The notes below the pieces were generated by a model. It ran no database searches, was not told where the DNA came from, and saw only the letters and a program-made list of their open reading frames with translations. Below are positions 5,832-7,415 of a DNA stretch of 7,415 bases, one piece after another. The translations under genes were made by a program, and so were the position numbers. Numbering within the stretch: the stretch's first letter is position 1; each line of letters starts with the position of its first letter. Origin of the DNA: Candidatus Bathyarchaeota archaeon. Its GTDB lineage: Archaea; Thermoproteota; Bathyarchaeia; Bathyarchaeales; Bathyarchaeaceae. The stretch lies in assembly GCA_029883255.1 (NCBI GenBank), contig JAOUJL010000067.1, positions 1 to 7,415 of the forward strand. Direction: 5' to 3'.

Positions 5832-6977
5832 TTACCCTCCACTTTTCATAATTGCCATCGCTTTTTCAGCAGCTTCTTCCATGCTGTCTAAAACGTGAAA
5901 GCCAGCGTTTGTGAGAATACGTTTTCCTTCCTCCTCGTTGGTTCCCACCAACCGTATTACCACGGGCTTGAGAAAACCAGTTCGCCTCTTTGCCTCCAGA
6001 ATCCCTCTCGCAACCTCATCACAACGAGTGATGCCCCCTAAAATATTAACGAAAACAACGTTGACTCGTGGGTCAGAGAAAACGAGGTTAAGAGCAGCCA
6101 CAATTCTATCTGCAGTCGCGCCTCCGCCTACATCGAGAAAATTCGCTGGGCTCCCTCCATACAGTTTTATTGCGTCTAGAGTTGCCATGACTAGTCCTGC
6201 ACCATTTCCAATCACACCGATGTTTCCGTCAAGTTTAACATAGGCTAACCCGTCTTTTCGAGCCTCAAGTTCTTGCGAAGTCAACTCAGTTTCTATCTCT
6301 GTTAGTCGCTTCTTGAACTCTGGGTGTCGATAGAGTGCGTTGTCATCTATGATAAGGCGCGTGTCTACTGCGACAAATTTTCCTTCAGATGTTTCAACGA
6401 GGGGGTTCATCTCTGCTAATTCAGCGTCATAGTTCAAGGCTACTTTGTACTGTTTATGAAAGATTGTTGCGAGATCAAGCATCTGCTTTCCTTTGTAGCC
6501 GAGTTTCTTGGCGATTTGGCGTGCATGATGAGAACGGAACCCATATAATGGGTCAATAAAAACCTTGATTATTTTTTCAGGCATAGTGGCGGCGATTTCC
6601 TCAATTTCCATTCCACCCTCAGAGGAGGCTACAGCCACATAGCTGCGACTTGATCGATCTATGGTTATGCCGAAATACAGTTCCTTTCGAATGGAAGCCT
6701 TCTCTTCTATCAAAACGCTTTGAACCTTGGTGCCTTTTATTCGTGTACTCAACAGTTTTTTTGTTGCAAGCTCGGCTTCTGTTGGCGAGTTCGCGAAAAG
6801 GATTCCGCCTGCCTTTCCTCTTCCTGCAACGGTGACCTGTGCTTTGATGACAACGGGAGTGTGGAGTTGCATGGTAATTTCTCGAGCTTCTATTGAAGAG
6901 TCTGCTAGTTTTCCTTGAGGGGTAGGTATGTTATGTTTTGAGAAGATGGCTTTGGCCTCGTGCTCAAAGAGTTTCAA
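5832..6977 (-). CDS. sucC: Succinyl-CoA synthetase (succinate-CoA ligase) beta subunit, TTG start
   Basis: A 381-residue subunit, near the usual 380-390. It supplies the ATP-grasp nucleotide site and the succinate-binding half of the SucCD enzyme. Residues 1-230 form the ATP-grasp part: MKLFEHEAKAIF, the nucleotide-contacting KAQVTVAGRGKAGGI, and the metal-binding AEMNPLVE. The C-terminal ligase domain has GNGAGLVMATLDAI, the NFLDVGGGAT segment and NILGGITRCDEVARGI, all at expected places. The start is TTG at 6975-6977: AGGAG lies eight bases upstream and the resulting MKLFEHEAK N-terminus is the conserved one. It begins 17 bases after the stop of the Lrp-like regulator gene and is followed by sucD after three bases, so the subunits are made from one transcript. 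No key residue appears to be missing. Confidence 0.97.
   Translation of the reverse strand: MKLFEHEAKAIFSKHNIPTPQGKLADSSIEAREITMQLHTPVVIKAQVTVAGRGKAGGILFANSPTEAELATKKLLSTRIKGTKVQSVLIEEKASIRKELYFGITIDRSSRSYVAVASSEGGMEIEEIAATMPEKIIKVFIDPLYGFRSHHARQIAKKLGYKGKQMLDLATIFHKQYKVALNYDAELAEMNPLVETSEGKFVAVDTRLIIDDNALYRHPEFKKRLTEIETELTSQELEARKDGLAYVKLDGNIGVIGNGAGLVMATLDAIKLYGGSPANFLDVGGGATADRIVAALNLVFSDPRVNVVFVNILGGITRCDEVARGILEAKRRTGFLKPVVIRLVGTNEEEGKRILTNAGFHVLDSMEEAAEKAMAIMKSGG
5835..5840 (-). promoter_or_regulatory. Shine-Dalgarno supporting the TTG start of sucD
   Basis: GGAGGG on the minus strand overlaps the last two Gly codons of sucC and stands six bases before the TTG at 5826-5828. It explains how a TTG codon is used efficiently and suggests translational coupling of the two subunits. 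Confidence 0.8.
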
Positions 6978-6985
6978 TGGATCGT

Positions 6986-6990
6986 CTCCT
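6986..6990 (-). promoter_or_regulatory. Shine-Dalgarno supporting the TTG start of sucC
   Basis: AGGAG on the minus strand lies eight bases before the TTG at 6975-6977, in the 17-base gap after the regulator gene. It fixes the sucC start at the conserved N-terminus. Confidence 0.75.
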
Positions 6991-6994
6991 TAGG

Positions 6995-7414
6995 CTATTT
7001 CAGAGTTTGGATGGTGACGTAAGACTTTGTCTCTTGGATTCCTTCCAGCAAGGCTAGTTTTCGAAGCGTCTCATTAAGTCTGTCTTGTTCTACTAAAAGC
7101 ATTGCGTCCATGTCTCCGGCTACTCTAAAAATCCGTTGAATAGGGAAGTTTGACATTTTCCGGTATGCTTCTTCCCTTTTGAGGGGTGAAATCTTGAGAA
7201 AGATAAAGGCAGGATTCACAGATACCCCTAACGCGTTTAGACCTTCTTCAGTCACGTCGATGAAGCCTCTGCCGGTTCGAATGCATCCCAGATCTCGAAG
7301 CTTGCGTAGATGCACGTTCAACGCCTGCCGACTAATCTCGAGCTGCTTCGCCAAATCACTTTGCTTTACCTGCATGGTGTAGATTGTCTCGGATATGCCT
7401 TGTGCATGCATCAT
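6995..7414 (-). CDS. Lrp/AsnC-like transcriptional regulator (start at or just beyond window edge)
   Basis: At least 139 residues. Residues about 17-45 form a helix-turn-helix (QSDLAKQLEISRQALNVHL, then RKLRDLGCI), followed by a wing (RTGRGFIDVTEEGLNAL). The C-terminal half, from about residue 68, fits the Lrp-type RAM ligand-binding/dimerisation fold: FIFLKISPLK, then FRVAGDMDAMLLVEQDRLNE, then a closing GIQETKSYVTI strand. Proteins of this kind bind DNA as dimers or octamers and often sense amino acids. Two adjacent ATGs lie at 7409-7414, at the very edge. The first helix of the HTH would then be short, so a start slightly upstream, outside the window, is possible. The gene ends 17 bases before sucC on the same strand, so it is probably co-transcribed with sucCD and could regulate them or itself; its promoter is not in the window. 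The subfamily is not identified. Confidence 0.8.
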   Translation of the reverse strand: MMHAQGISETIYTMQVKQSDLAKQLEISRQALNVHLRKLRDLGCIRTGRGFIDVTEEGLNALGVSVNPAFIFLKISPLKREEAYRKMSNFPIQRIFRVAGDMDAMLLVEQDRLNETLRKLALLEGIQETKSYVTIQTLK

Positions 7415-7415
7415 A

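Overview
The window is archaeal. It encodes a FEN-1 type flap endonuclease, a 53-residue ribosomal protein L40e with four zinc-ligand cysteines, an archaeal Lrp-like regulator and a likely N-glycosylated surface protein with many Asn-X-Thr sequons. Promoter-like sites have BRE/TATA form. Shine-Dalgarno sites (GGAGG, GGAG, GAGGT) are common, and several genes start at TTG or GTG. A TACK-group archaeon such as a Bathyarchaeia relative would fit, but the sequence seen here does not settle the lineage.

Layout: the first 190 bases are the 3' end of a plus-strand protein-L-isoaspartate O-methyltransferase gene. Everything else is on the minus strand. In order of transcription (right to left) the genes are: an Lrp/AsnC-like regulator (probably starting at the right edge), sucC and sucD (succinyl-CoA synthetase beta and alpha), and ribosomal protein L40e, all separated by 3 to 22 bases and so probably one transcript. 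A 132-base gap with a good BRE/TATA candidate follows. Next comes a three-gene cassette: a two-helix membrane protein with a zinc ribbon, a large signal-peptide/single-TM protein ending in a striking Cys-Ala tail, and a radical SAM/SPASM enzyme with a PqqD-like (RRE-type) N-terminal domain. The flap endonuclease gene fen follows after 45 bases, perhaps from its own promoter, and converges on pcm with only 3 bases between the stop codons.

The housekeeping part is ordinary. SucCD interconverts succinate and succinyl-CoA with nucleotide, L40e is a small ribosomal zinc protein, FEN-1 removes 5' flaps in replication and repair, and PCM repairs damaged aspartyl residues. The Lrp-like protein may regulate the sucCD genes that it precedes.

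The most interesting part is the cassette at 1274-4603. The membrane protein's last 27 residues hold ten cysteines at alternate positions, grouped 3-4-3. The tail follows an 11-residue-repeat helix and a Pro-rich linker and is predicted to lie in the cytoplasm. The next gene, 13 bases downstream with its SD directly after the stop codon, is a radical SAM enzyme with the domain plan of RiPP peptide maturases (RRE, radical SAM, SPASM). I infer a membrane-anchored RiPP-like modification system in which the enzyme modifies the C-terminal Cys tail of a large protein instead of a small free peptide. The zinc-ribbon membrane protein overlaps the substrate gene by 7 bases and is a likely partner. The modification chemistry and biological role cannot be read from sequence.
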